DNA from: Candidatus Proelusimicrobium bovinum
GTDB lineage: Bacteria; Elusimicrobiota; Elusimicrobia; Elusimicrobiales; Elusimicrobiaceae
DNA length: 40,218 nucleotides
NCBI GenBank assembly: GCA_902791965.1
Contig: CADAXZ010000007.1
Coordinates: 1-40,218 of the forward strand
Direction: 5' to 3'
Both the position numbers and the translations under genes were made by a program. The notes beneath the pieces are model-generated. The model did no database searches, was not told the origin of the DNA, and saw only the letters and a program-made list of their open reading frames with translations. Positions 1-8,551 of the stretch are shown piece by piece (the stretch's first letter is position 1; each line of letters begins with the position of its first letter).

Positions 1-197
1 TAAAGAGCGCTAATAATTTTTTGCTCGGACAAAACCCGCAAAACTAAACAAAAAATCTCCAAATTTTAACAGCGTCGGCGATGTCGCCAAAACGGCAAAT
101 AACCGTTATAAACTTGTATTATAATTATTATATGACTTTAAGAAATAAAAAACGATATAACGGCAAACATAAGACACTCAAAATCATCTAAAAATAT

Positions 198-230
198 AAA
201 ACCCCGTTCCTATTTAAGAACAGGGTTTTA
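198..230 (-). terminator. Intrinsic terminator of the ileS-lspA-queF operon
   Basis: A hairpin pairs AAAACCC/GTTC with GAAC/GGGTTTT around an AT-rich loop. On the minus strand it is followed by a T-rich run. It lies 16 bases beyond the last gene of the leftward operon. Bases 1-197 hold no ORF I can support, only AT-rich sequence. Confidence 0.75.
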
Positions 231-246
231 AATCATAAAATAAATT

Positions 247-981
247 TTATTTTACTTGTTGTATTTCTACAGGTTTACTGCCGGAAGGCACTAATATTGA
301 AGGTGCTTGTTCGGGCCTGTCGCCTACGCCGAAAATATTAACCTTATAATATACTTTTATTTTATCATCCTGTTCTTCAAATTCCTTTATTTGAAAAAAT
401 CCGTTTGAAAGAGCATCTGCAGATTCCACAAACACTATACGGTTTTTGGTAAAATCGACAGGCTCGTAAGTACCGCTATGTGATTTCTGATATGCACGGT
501 AATCCTGCTCTGCGGAAATAATAACAGATTGCGCGGGGATTACTATCATACTTATCCTTTCCGATGATAAATCTTCGCCGTTATCTTTAATGTGTTCATC
601 AATGGAAGAAGGATACATAACAGAATTTTCCTTTCCTATATAAATATCGGCATCTTTTTTGCGCGGACGCGCTGCCTGTTCAAAAAAATTTTCTTCCTTA
701 TTGGCCGTGCTGTGAAATTCAAATTCTTCTTCTGTTTCCGCACCGTTATTTATACGCTCGTTTATGGCAGGCTCTTGCGCTTCCCCGTAATCTTTAAAAA
801 GAACTTCGCCCTCTATTTCCTGCGTGGCTTTGTTTAAAGCCTCTATATCGGCGCGGTGTATTGCGGCAAGGGTTTCCCCGTCGCCTTTTTTTATAAGATA
901 CTTAGGCTTAAGATAATACTGCCATAAAAGCCCTGCTGCCAAAAGGCCCAATAAAAAAGCCGTTATATTTTTATATTTCAT
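247..981 (-). CDS. Membrane-anchored protein of unknown function
   Basis: A 244-aa protein I do not recognise. Residues 5-22 form one hydrophobic segment (ITAFLLGLLAAGLLWQYY). The rest is hydrophilic and acidic with a charged, probably disordered stretch around residues 50-115, so it is probably a single-pass protein with a soluble C-terminal domain. The last 100 residues (VIPAQSVIISAEQDYRAYQ, then beta-rich sequence) look folded. Its ATG overlaps the queF stop in an ATGA arrangement, which implies translational coupling, and it is the last gene of the operon before the terminator at 198-230. Its location suggests an envelope role, but nothing in the sequence gives a function. Confidence 0.7.
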   Translation of the reverse strand: MKYKNITAFLLGLLAAGLLWQYYLKPKYLIKKGDGETLAAIHRADIEALNKATQEIEGEVLFKDYGEAQEPAINERINNGAETEEEFEFHSTANKEENFFEQAARPRKKDADIYIGKENSVMYPSSIDEHIKDNGEDLSSERISMIVIPAQSVIISAEQDYRAYQKSHSGTYEPVDFTKNRIVFVESADALSNGFFQIKEFEEQDDKIKVYYKVNIFGVGDRPEQAPSILVPSGSKPVEIQQVK

Positions 982-1388
982 TTATCTGTCCACTTGCCGT
1001 ATTCGGCCGTAATTACGGATTTTAAACCGCCGCGCGGGGTAAAATCTGCCGTAATCCTTGCCACTTTGGGCTTACAGGCTTTTACGACATCATCTAATAT
1101 TTTATTTGCCGTATTCTCCATAAAAATACCCATATCCCTGTATTCCAATAAGTAATATTTAAGGGATTTAAGTTCAAGGCAAAGTTTATTTGGGATATAT
1201 TCAATGGTAATAGTAGCGAAATCCGGTAATCCTGTTTTAGGGCATACGGAAGTAAATTCCGGAAGAATTATCTTTACATTATAATCCCGTTTATATTGGT
1301 TTTCCCAGCATTGTATCGCGGGGAGTTGCGTATCGGCATTTTTCCTCGCGTGGTCTTTAGTATAACCGAAATCAATATCTTTATTCAT
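978..1388 (-). CDS. queF: NADPH-dependent 7-cyano-7-deazaguanine reductase (QueF)
   Basis: Reduces preQ0 to preQ1 in the queuosine tRNA-modification pathway. The 136-aa length fits the short unimodular QueF type. Visible motifs are EFTSVCPKTGLPDF (nucleophile Cys49, general acid Asp56) and the NADPH-binding ELKSLKYYL (residues 72-80), then FTPRGG near residue 120. The substrate-binding FHE motif of the Bacillus enzyme reads FME here (Met90-Glu91). Glu is kept and the His position varies. The gene overlaps the end of the P-type ATPase gene by 8 bases and the next gene by 4, so it is inside the ileS operon. No preQ1 riboswitch precedes it because there is no leader. The family call is firm. Confidence 0.93.
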   Translation of the reverse strand: MNKDIDFGYTKDHARKNADTQLPAIQCWENQYKRDYNVKIILPEFTSVCPKTGLPDFATITIEYIPNKLCLELKSLKYYLLEYRDMGIFMENTANKILDDVVKACKPKVARITADFTPRGGLKSVITAEYGKWTDK

Positions 1389-3297
1389 AGTTTATCCTCT
1401 TTGAGTTAAATATCATTATAATTACGGTAATAAATATTATTAAAAATAAATCATACCAACGGGCAGATTGACAAGCCCCTATTATATACCAATAAGATAA
1501 AACACCTGCAAGCACAGATATACAAACATTCTGCTTTATTATCCTTGCGCGGCTTGCCTGAAAACCAAAAACCCTTTTAAAAGCAGCAAAATCCCTGTCT
1601 TTTATTATTATATCAACCCAACTTACAAAAACATTATTAGCCGCATTAAAAGCAATACCGACGCCGGCTTGTAAAAGAGCCAAAATATCATTAAAACCGT
1701 CGCCTAACATTACTGTCTTTTCATTCATATTTGCAGCCGCACATATTCGCGCAGCCTTATCCTGCGGGAACATATCGCCGTAATATTCTTCTATACCTGC
1801 CATATTTGCAGCCGCTCCCACCGCACCGCGGTTATCGCCGGAAATTAAACATATTTTTTTGCCTTTTTGTTTAATAAAAGCAATAGTATCTTTGACATTT
1901 GCCCGCAGCCTGTCTTTAAAATATACGGCCCCGATATACTTGCCGTTTTTGGCTACATAAAATACTGTTCTTTGTGTATCTTCCGCAGAAGGTAAGCCTT
2001 CCACGGCATTTTGTTCAAGCCAACTTTTGCGCCCTGTCATTATGGTATTTCTTCCTTCTTTTACCACAGTACCGAAATTCGGCGCAAATTCCATAGAAGT
2101 TATTTTAGGTACAGGAAGTTTGTTTTTTCTCGCATATTCCTTTAAGGCAACGGAAAAAATATTTTCCGCAGAATATTGGGCGGCATAAGCCGCTTTGATA
2201 AGGTCTTCTTCTTTTATTTTTTCGGCCGGTTCAATTTCCGCTACTTCAAGGCGGCCCGCTGTTAAAGTGCCCGTCTTATCAATAAAGATTTTAGTACTTT
2301 CATTAAGCAAATTAAGGGCATTATCATTTTGTATAAAAATGCCGTATTTTTGGGCGTTTTTTTTAGTAAAATAAACAGGCAGTAAAACTGCGGCCATATA
2401 AGTTACCGGCCCGCTTAAAGCCAAAATGAACAGAAAAACCAAAAACCAATAAAAAATATTTTCCGGCTGCCAAAGCATACTGCCTATTAATTGTAAACAG
2501 GCAATAATAAAAAAGAATATAAGTACCTTATAGGCATAGATTTCCAACATACTCGGCAGAAGGATTTTTTTTGTTTCGCTCTTTTTGACTTCTTCCAAAA
2601 CACCCGCTATTTTAGAAGTATTTTTTAAACTTACTGCTTCTGCCTGTACTTCTTCGCCTTTATTAATACTTCCGGCCAGTAAAAGCCCGCCGGCCTGCTT
2701 AGCCGCTAAAGTTATATTGCCGGTAAGCAAACTTTCATCTACAAAAGTTTTCCCTTTGGTTATACGGCAGTCAACGGCTATTCTTTCGCCGTGTTTGATA
2801 ATAAGGCTATCGCCTAATTCCACCTCAGAAACAAACATTTTTCTTATTTTGCCGTCAGCACATATTTTAAGAACCGATTTAGCAATAAAACCGTCAAGGC
2901 TTTCAATAAATTTTCTGCTTTGCCCTATATGCTTAATCTCAAAATACTTTATAAAGTTTGAAACCGCAAAAATAAAAGGCATAACAGCAGAAAAACCTTG
3001 CACAGGTACAGATATACCCTCGCGCAGCACATTTAATGCGGAAAATAATAAAGCCGCTAACGCGCTTACAACAACAAAAGCATTAAATCCGATATAACAA
3101 CGCAAAAGTTGAAGGATTGCCCCTCTTATAAACAGTTCTCCGCCCCAAAAAAAAGTTATAAGCGTTAAAAACAATTTTGTTGTTGAGGAAAAATTAAAAA
3201 TATAACACATCAGCAGCAAAATTGCAATAAAAACGCTTCCCCATCCCCTTGCAAGATACGAAGAAGGATAAAAAAGAACGGTTTTTGCGTTTGTCAT
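1381..3297 (-). CDS. Divergent P1B-like P-type ATPase
   Basis: A 638-aa P-type ATPase with the P1B plan: four N-terminal membrane segments, actuator loop, two core segments, P/N domains, and two C-terminal segments. The phosphorylation motif DKTGTLT (Asp340) and hinge GDGFND (Asp533) are intact. Three family hallmarks are altered. The actuator TGE reads TGN (Asn194), the metal-site CPC/SPC reads SGP (295-297) in LALSGPVTY, and the N-domain HP dipeptide is missing (SAENIFSVALKEYA). There is no N-terminal CxxC metal-binding domain. TGE glutamate normally drives dephosphorylation, so the pump may be slow, altered or regulatory. The substrate cannot be read from the sequence. It starts 9 bases after the TPR lipoprotein stop and overlaps queF by 8 bases. 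Confidence 0.88.
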   Translation of the reverse strand: MTNAKTVLFYPSSYLARGWGSVFIAILLLMCYIFNFSSTTKLFLTLITFFWGGELFIRGAILQLLRCYIGFNAFVVVSALAALLFSALNVLREGISVPVQGFSAVMPFIFAVSNFIKYFEIKHIGQSRKFIESLDGFIAKSVLKICADGKIRKMFVSEVELGDSLIIKHGERIAVDCRITKGKTFVDESLLTGNITLAAKQAGGLLLAGSINKGEEVQAEAVSLKNTSKIAGVLEEVKKSETKKILLPSMLEIYAYKVLIFFFIIACLQLIGSMLWQPENIFYWFLVFLFILALSGPVTYMAAVLLPVYFTKKNAQKYGIFIQNDNALNLLNESTKIFIDKTGTLTAGRLEVAEIEPAEKIKEEDLIKAAYAAQYSAENIFSVALKEYARKNKLPVPKITSMEFAPNFGTVVKEGRNTIMTGRKSWLEQNAVEGLPSAEDTQRTVFYVAKNGKYIGAVYFKDRLRANVKDTIAFIKQKGKKICLISGDNRGAVGAAANMAGIEEYYGDMFPQDKAARICAAANMNEKTVMLGDGFNDILALLQAGVGIAFNAANNVFVSWVDIIIKDRDFAAFKRVFGFQASRARIIKQNVCISVLAGVLSYWYIIGACQSARWYDLFLIIFITVIIMIFNSKRINYE

Positions 3298-3306
3298 TTA
3301 AACTCC

Positions 3307-4266
3307 TTAAATATCGTCAAAAGTTCTTTTAATAACTTTACGGCGTCCGGCATCGGTTTTCATAAGTTTTATTTTTGCATTATAGCGCTTTGCATTTTTA
3401 GGGTCTAATTTCCTTGCAGCCATATAATTTGAAGTAGCGCTTACAGGATCTTCAATAGCAAGTATATCGCCGGAAAATTCATAGGCTTGCACATATTTAT
3501 TATTGATACTTTTTATCTTATTTAAGTCAGCAAGGGCAGACTCATAATCGCCGCTTTTAAACAAAAGTTGCGCCTTAGCATAAAGAGCGGGAATATGATC
3601 CTTTTTTAAAAAAGCCGCCATATCAAAATCAGATAAAGCATTGGCATAATGTCTTGTTGTTACGAATACCTTGCCGCGCAGATAAAAATATTCTGCATTT
3701 TTAGGGTCATTATATATTGCTTCCGTAAACCCTTTTAATGCATCTTCAAAACGATATAATTCCGTATCTAATTTTGCCTTTGCAACGATAACCAACTGGC
3801 TATCCGGTGCGATAGCCTGCGCTTCAAGGACATCTTCCATAGCACGGTTATTATACCCTAAAGAATGATAAACCGAAGCCCTTGTAAGCAAAGCGGAAGC
3901 ATTTTTAGGGTTAGAATCTAAGGATTTATTAAGATAAGAAAGGGCATCCATAGGGTATTTCTTTTTAAAATAAAATGCTCCCATATTTTCCAAAAGCATA
4001 CTGTTATAAGGATTTACTTTATAAGCCCTTTTGTAATCTTGTTCTGCCCTTGTGTCATCACCCATCTGTTCAAAAATAATAGCACGGTTTACCAAAGCGG
4101 AAAAATAATTAGGGTCCTTCTTTAACACTTTGTTATACATAGTTAAAGCGGCGTCCCTTTTACCGGCCTTGGCATAAACTACCCCTTTCTTAAACATACT
4201 GTCTTTAGTACTGCATCCGGTAAAAATAAATACAACAGCAAAAATAAGCAAAAGATACTTTTTCAT
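3307..4266 (-). CDS. TPR-repeat lipoprotein
   Basis: A 319-aa protein with a lipoprotein signal peptide ending in the lipobox FTGC (about residue 18), so it should be exported and acylated. Next come about eight tetratricopeptide repeats, recognisable by GKRDAALTMYNKVLKKDPN, GDDTRAEQDYKRAYKVNP and ANALSDFDMAAFLKKD. TPR arrays bind protein partners. The partner is unknown. The ATG overlaps the lspA stop by one base (TAATG), so the gene for a lipoprotein is translationally coupled to the peptidase that matures lipoproteins. Confidence 0.87.
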   Translation of the reverse strand: MKKYLLLIFAVVFIFTGCSTKDSMFKKGVVYAKAGKRDAALTMYNKVLKKDPNYFSALVNRAIIFEQMGDDTRAEQDYKRAYKVNPYNSMLLENMGAFYFKKKYPMDALSYLNKSLDSNPKNASALLTRASVYHSLGYNNRAMEDVLEAQAIAPDSQLVIVAKAKLDTELYRFEDALKGFTEAIYNDPKNAEYFYLRGKVFVTTRHYANALSDFDMAAFLKKDHIPALYAKAQLLFKSGDYESALADLNKIKSINNKYVQAYEFSGDILAIEDPVSATSNYMAARKLDPKNAKRYNAKIKLMKTDAGRRKVIKRTFDDI

Positions 4267-4766
4267 TATGCCTCCGTTTTCTTTTCTTTATCTTTATTCA
4301 GCCAATCTTTAAATGCAGCCAAGGCAATAAGCCCCGCCCCTATACAAATAAAACTGTCAGCAATATTAAATACAGGCCATACTATAAAATCAAAATAATC
4401 TACAACAAATCCGAGTGTGAGTCTGTCATACAGATTACCCAAAGCACCGGCAACTATAAAAATAAATCCTGCCTGAGCCGCTTTGCCGTATTGGTCTATT
4501 TCCGCTTTCCATTTAAACATAAAAAATAAAATTACGGCACAGACAAACACTAAAAACAAATTACCGTTTTTGAAACTGCCGAAAGCCGCCCCCGTATTTT
4601 CAACATAAGTAAGACGGAAAAACGGAAAAACTTCCACCGAGCCTTTGCCGGCAAGCAGTTTAAGTGCAAGGATTTTGCTTGCCCTGTCCAAAGCAATAAT
4701 AAGGGCGGCGGTAATTAAGCCGCCCTTATTGTTAGTGAAAAAGTTTTTAAGCCTCAACTTTAACAT
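4266..4766 (-). CDS. lspA: Lipoprotein signal peptidase (signal peptidase II)
   Basis: A 166-aa inner-membrane aspartyl protease that cleaves prolipoprotein signal peptides after lipidation. It has four hydrophobic segments and the family motifs ENTGAAFGSF (56-65), NLYDRL (111-116), VVDYFDF with catalytic Asp123, and FNIADS with catalytic Asp137. The length is normal. It overlaps ileS by 20 bases. The ileS-lspA pairing is common in bacteria. The hydrophilic C-terminus (KDWLNKDKEKK) is cytoplasmic. Confidence 0.96.
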   Translation of the reverse strand: MLKLRLKNFFTNNKGGLITAALIIALDRASKILALKLLAGKGSVEVFPFFRLTYVENTGAAFGSFKNGNLFLVFVCAVILFFMFKWKAEIDQYGKAAQAGFIFIVAGALGNLYDRLTLGFVVDYFDFIVWPVFNIADSFICIGAGLIALAAFKDWLNKDKEKKTEA

Positions 4767-7563
4767 CTATATTTTCTTCTTCAAGTACTTTAGCGCAACG
4801 CCCGCATAAATCGGCATATTTGCCGTTTGCGCCTATGTCAGTTCTCCACTGCCAGCAGCGCGGGCATTTACTGCCTTGGGCGTGTTCCACTTTAACTTCC
4901 AAAGGCTCTTTACATTCTTCCTGCGAAACTTCCGCTTGGGAAACTATTGCAACTTCCGGCCATAAAGGCAAAGTTTCTTTTAAGAAAGACTTTGTCTTTT
5001 CATCTTTGGAGTTAAATATAATTTTGGCTTCCAAAGGAGCGCCGATTAAACCTTGCTGGCGGGCTTCTTCAAGCGCTTTAAGCACCGTTGTTCTAATCTC
5101 GCGGATTTTATTCCATTTTTCTTCAACTTCCGCAGATGTTATATAACTTGCGCTTTGCGGCATATCGGAAAGGAAAATACTTTCCTCAAGGCCTTGGCCG
5201 CAAGGCAGTTTTTTAATTTCCTGCCATGCTTCTTCGCAGGTAAAACAAAGAACAGGTGCAAGCAGCCTTAACAAAGCGCAAACAATTTCAAAAAGTGCCG
5301 TCTGTGCAGAACGCCTTGCCGCGGAAGACGCGCCCAAAGTATAAAGCCTGTCTTTGGAAGCATCAAGCATTAAGGATGATAAATCCAAAATGCAGTAATC
5401 CGTTATTGCACGCACCGCTTTACGGAATTGGAAGTTTTTATAATCTTCGCGCACTTCCTTTATAAGCCCGTCAAGGCGTTTGAGCATATATTGGTCAAGT
5501 TCCGTCATATCTTTACCGTCAACCTTATGTTTTGACGGCTCATAATCGGAAAGGTTGCCCAAAGCATAACGAACCGTATTTCTTATCTTGCGGTAGGAAT
5601 CAACAGGCCCTTCCAAAATCTTATCGGACAGACGGACATCTTCGGAATAATCGGTAAAACTTACCCAAAGCCTTAAAATATCCGCACCGTATTTTTCAGT
5701 AATATAATCAGGTTCTACACTGTTGCCCGCAGTTTTATGCATAGCCTTACCCTGCTGGTCTAAAATCATACCGTGGGTAATAACATTTTTAAACGGGGCT
5801 TGCCCTTCTAACACGGTAGAAGCGATAAGCGAAGTCTGAAACCAGCCTCTGTGCTGGTCCGAGCCTTCCAAATAGACAGCCGCAGGAAAGCCCATATTCC
5901 TGTAAATAAGGCTTTCTTTCCAAGAAACACCGCTGTCAAACCAAACATCAAGAATGTCGGTTTCTTTTCTGAAATCATCCCCTCCGCATTCGCATTTATA
6001 GCCTTCGGGTAAAAGGTCTTTGGCTTCGTGTTCAAACCAAAAATCCGTACCTTCTTTCATAGCGCGGGCTTTGATAAATTCAAACAAATCGTGGTTAATC
6101 TGCACTTTGCCGCACTTTTTGCAATAAAACAGCATTAAAGGCACACCCCAGAAGCGCTGGCGGCTCAAGCACCAATCGGGGCGGAGTTCCACCATAGATT
6201 TTATGCGGTTTTCCCCGCCGGCAGGGTGCCATTTGGTCTTTTCAATTTCTTTGACTAATTTGTTTCTTAAACCAAATTTATCAACGCCCAAGAACCATTG
6301 TTCCGTAGCACGGAAGATAATCGGTTGTTTGCATCTCCAGCAATGCGGATAACTGTGTGTTATAGGTACTTGCTTTAATAAAATGCCCAATTCGTCTAAT
6401 TTGGCAACAATCAAAGGATTTGCCTTAAAAATATGCTGGCCGGCAAATTCCCCTGCGCCTTGTGTAAAGATACCCTTTTCATCAACAGGACAGAAAACTT
6501 CTATACCCCATTTAAGGCCGGCGTAAAAGTCTTCCTCGCCGTGGCCAGGAGCGATATGCACAATACCCACACCCGTATCCATAGTTACAAAATCCGTATG
6601 GATTACAGGGTTTAACTGATGGTTTAAGGGGTGTTCATATTTGATGCCTACCAAATTTTCCCCTTTTATTGTGCCTTTGGCCTCAGCATTAAAGCCGCAT
6701 TCTTTGGCGAAAGCATCCGCAAGTTTATCTGCGGCAATTATATAACTGCCGTCGTTTAACTGCATAATGCGGTAAAGTTCGTCAAAATTTACGGCCGCGG
6801 CTTTGTTAGCCGGGATAGTCCAAGGGGTAGTAGTCCAAACAGCAAGATAAATATCTTTTGAGTTATCTATCCCGCCAAAAAGGCCTTGCTTAAACTCCTT
6901 AATTTTAAAACGCAGGTAAATTGAAGTGGAAGTTTTATCGTGGTATTCCGTTTCGGCATCGGCAAGGGCGGTTTCACAGGTAGGACACCAGTAAATAGCC
7001 TTTTGGCCTTTAAACACATAGCCCTTTTCCAAGGCATCAAAAAACGCACCAACCGTCAAACCTTCATAGACATTTGACATTGTAAGATACGGGTTTTCCC
7101 AATCACCCGTTATGCCTAAACGCTTAAAGCCTTCCCTCTGTAAATTAACAAAATTTTGTGCAAAAGCACGGGCTTTCTTCCTGAAAGCGGGAATATCCTT
7201 AATCTCTTTTTTATCTATTTTCATCTCTTTGATTAAGGCTTGCTCAATAGGTAAACCGTGGCAATCCCACCCGGGAACATAAGGGCTGTAATACCCCATC
7301 ATTGTATGGGATTTATTTACAATATCTTTTAAAACTTTATTGAGTGCGTGGCCCATATGGATACGCCCGTTGGCATAGGGCGGTCCGTCGGCAAGAATAA
7401 ATTTTTCTTTGCCGTTCGTTTTAGCCATCATTTTTTTATAAAGTTCCATATCCTGCCAGAACTTTAAGAGTACAGGCTCTTTTTTGGGCAGGCCTGCTCT
7501 CATAGGGAAATCGGTCTTGGGAAGCAAAACCGTTGCTGAATATTTGTTTTTATTTTCTTTCAT
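4747..7563 (-). CDS. ileS: Isoleucyl-tRNA synthetase
   Basis: Charges tRNA-Ile, with an editing domain that clears Val-tRNA-Ile. At 938 aa it is the usual bacterial size. The HIGH motif reads HMGH (69-72) after PPYANGRI, the editing-domain entry is marked by AVWTTTPWTIPAN (around residue 243), and the KMSKS loop appears in the variant form KAMHKTAGN (about 605-613). The C-terminal zinc knuckles CPRC and CGRC (about 893-920) mark the eubacterial class. A strong ribosome site AGGAAG lies 4 bases before the ATG. No T-box fits in the 105-base gap upstream. It is the first gene of the leftward operon. Confidence 0.97.
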   Translation of the reverse strand: MKENKNKYSATVLLPKTDFPMRAGLPKKEPVLLKFWQDMELYKKMMAKTNGKEKFILADGPPYANGRIHMGHALNKVLKDIVNKSHTMMGYYSPYVPGWDCHGLPIEQALIKEMKIDKKEIKDIPAFRKKARAFAQNFVNLQREGFKRLGITGDWENPYLTMSNVYEGLTVGAFFDALEKGYVFKGQKAIYWCPTCETALADAETEYHDKTSTSIYLRFKIKEFKQGLFGGIDNSKDIYLAVWTTTPWTIPANKAAAVNFDELYRIMQLNDGSYIIAADKLADAFAKECGFNAEAKGTIKGENLVGIKYEHPLNHQLNPVIHTDFVTMDTGVGIVHIAPGHGEEDFYAGLKWGIEVFCPVDEKGIFTQGAGEFAGQHIFKANPLIVAKLDELGILLKQVPITHSYPHCWRCKQPIIFRATEQWFLGVDKFGLRNKLVKEIEKTKWHPAGGENRIKSMVELRPDWCLSRQRFWGVPLMLFYCKKCGKVQINHDLFEFIKARAMKEGTDFWFEHEAKDLLPEGYKCECGGDDFRKETDILDVWFDSGVSWKESLIYRNMGFPAAVYLEGSDQHRGWFQTSLIASTVLEGQAPFKNVITHGMILDQQGKAMHKTAGNSVEPDYITEKYGADILRLWVSFTDYSEDVRLSDKILEGPVDSYRKIRNTVRYALGNLSDYEPSKHKVDGKDMTELDQYMLKRLDGLIKEVREDYKNFQFRKAVRAITDYCILDLSSLMLDASKDRLYTLGASSAARRSAQTALFEIVCALLRLLAPVLCFTCEEAWQEIKKLPCGQGLEESIFLSDMPQSASYITSAEVEEKWNKIREIRTTVLKALEEARQQGLIGAPLEAKIIFNSKDEKTKSFLKETLPLWPEVAIVSQAEVSQEECKEPLEVKVEHAQGSKCPRCWQWRTDIGANGKYADLCGRCAKVLEEENIDVKVEA

Positions 7564-7592
7564 CTTTCTTCCTGCGCTATGAATATATATAA

Positions 7593-7622
7593 ATTATATA
7601 ATATAAGGCGCTTTATTCCCAA
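7593..7622 (-). promoter_or_regulatory. Likely promoter of the ileS operon
   Basis: The minus strand has TATAAT at 7598-7593 and TTGGGA at 7622-7617 with an 18-base spacer. It is followed by the ileS ribosome site at 7573-7568. The -35 is imperfect. Confidence 0.5.
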
Positions 7623-7633
7623 ATAAATTAAAC

Positions 7634-7664
7634 TTGACAGCAAAGTAAAAGTTAGGCAAACTAA
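7634..7664 (+). promoter_or_regulatory. Promoter and candidate operator of the DtxR-type regulator
   Basis: A perfect -35 TTGACA is at 7634-7639. With a 17-base spacer the -10 position (7657-7662, CAAACT) is poor. An inverted repeat TTAG-GCAAA-CTAA (7652-7664) covers it and resembles the TTAGG/CTAA half-sites bound by DtxR-family proteins. The -10 ends 6 bases before the ATG at 7669, so the transcript may start at the start codon. Autorepression is an inference. Confidence 0.5.
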
Positions 7665-7668
7665 TTGT

Positions 7669-8061
7669 ATGCAAAAGATAACAGGAAGTATGGAAGATTA
7701 CCTTGAGGCTATTTCTATCGCCTATAACGGTGATGAAGGAGCAAGGGTAACCGATATAAAAATTTTAATGAATGTCAAAACCCCAAGCGTAAGCGGCGCT
7801 TTAAAAACCTTAAAGCAACGCGGGCTTATTACTCAAGAAAGATACGGCCTTGTTAAATTGACTAAAGAGGGATATGCCATAGCGCGGGAAGTAAAAAAGA
7901 AACATTCCGTAATTTCCGCTTTCTTAAGGGATATTGTAGGCGTACGCCCTGCCACTGCGGAAATAGATGCCTGTAAAATAGAACATATTTTAAGCAAAGA
8001 AACTTTTGTAAAACTTATGGAATTTGTAAGCAAACACACAAAAGAGCAGGCAAAAAAATAG
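7669..8061 (+). CDS. DtxR/MntR-family metal-dependent repressor
   Basis: A 130-aa metalloregulator with an N-terminal winged helix (VTDIKILMNVKTPSVSGALKTLKQRGL, about 27-53; wing YGLVKLTKEG) and a C-terminal dimerisation/metal domain. There is no SH3-like third domain, as in MntR. Aligned by eye, the likely metal ligands are Asp10 (in SMEDYLE, as in MntR), His79, Cys102, Glu105 and His106 (ACKIEH, as in DtxR/IdeR). This mixed set leaves Mn versus Fe undecided. No clear Shine-Dalgarno sequence precedes the ATG, but the family-typical SMEDYLEAI start supports it. It diverges from ileS. Targets outside its own promoter are unknown. Confidence 0.88.
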   Translation: MQKITGSMEDYLEAISIAYNGDEGARVTDIKILMNVKTPSVSGALKTLKQRGLITQERYGLVKLTKEGYAIAREVKKKHSVISAFLRDIVGVRPATAEIDACKIEHILSKETFVKLMEFVSKHTKEQAKK

Positions 8062-8138
8062 TTTTTAACCTAAAACAAAACAATACAAAAACGACAAAAA
8101 TCATAAGCCGCACAGGCGGCGTAAGTTGATTTATCTTA

Positions 8139-8167
8139 AAGGCCGTCTTAAAAAGCAAGGCGGCCTT
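8139..8167. terminator. Hairpin between converging genes
   Basis: An 11-bp stem (AAGGCCGTCTT with AAGGCGGCCTT, one U-G pair) around a 7-base loop lies between the DtxR-type gene and the converging TM2 gene. The T-tracts on either side are weak. A smaller hairpin GCCGC-ACAG-GCGGC sits at 8107-8120. Confidence 0.5.
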
Positions 8168-8191
8168 AATCCCAACTAAACAACCGCCTGT

Positions 8192-8440
8192 TTAACGGTT
8201 ATATTTATAATCAAATTCTTCATCCGTCATAAGCAGGTAAAGCACACCTTCCACAAATCCTATTATTGCCGGAATAATGCTCCAACAAAATAAAAAGTAA
8301 ATTATGCCAAGTAAAATCCTGCCCGTATAAAATTTATGCAGCCCGAACCACCCGCCCATAAAAGCCAAAAGCGCAGCGGCAAGGCGGTCTTTAATCCTTA
8401 TCAGGCCGCGGCCCGTATCTATATAATGTTTTATTTCCAT
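8192..8440 (-). CDS. TM2-domain membrane protein
   Basis: An 82-aa protein with the TM2 layout. A lead-in LAAALLAFMGGWFGLHKFYTG (23-43) with its G-x-H-x-F-Y-G core is followed by the second membrane segment GIIYFLFCWSIIPAIIGFVEG and a charged tail. The function of bacterial TM2 proteins is poorly known. A strong ribosome site AGGGGG precedes the ATG. It converges on the DtxR-type gene and appears monocistronic. Confidence 0.85.
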   Translation of the reverse strand: MEIKHYIDTGRGLIRIKDRLAAALLAFMGGWFGLHKFYTGRILLGIIYFLFCWSIIPAIIGFVEGVLYLLMTDEEFDYKYNR

Positions 8441-8478
8441 ACACTACCCCCTGTAAAAACTATTATAAACAAAGATTA

Positions 8479-8507
8479 TTGATTTTTAAAGGGCTTAATG
8501 ATATTAT
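8479..8507 (+). promoter_or_regulatory. Promoter of gdhA
   Basis: TTGATT at 8479-8484, a 17-base spacer, and TATTAT at 8502-8507. It lies 45 bases upstream of the gdhA start, which has its own AGAGGA ribosome site. Confidence 0.6.
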
Positions 8508-8551
8508 CTTGTTAAAGATGTTTAATTTTCCCTTAATAAGAGGACTAAACA

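Noticed and set aside
132-191. A 19-codon ORF after a TATAAT-like sequence
   Set aside because: It has no ribosome site, is very short, and its composition is that of the AT-rich spacer.
7564-7668. Possible T-box leader of ileS
   Set aside because: Only 105 bases are available and they hold a promoter. No specifier loop, T-box sequence or terminator is visible.
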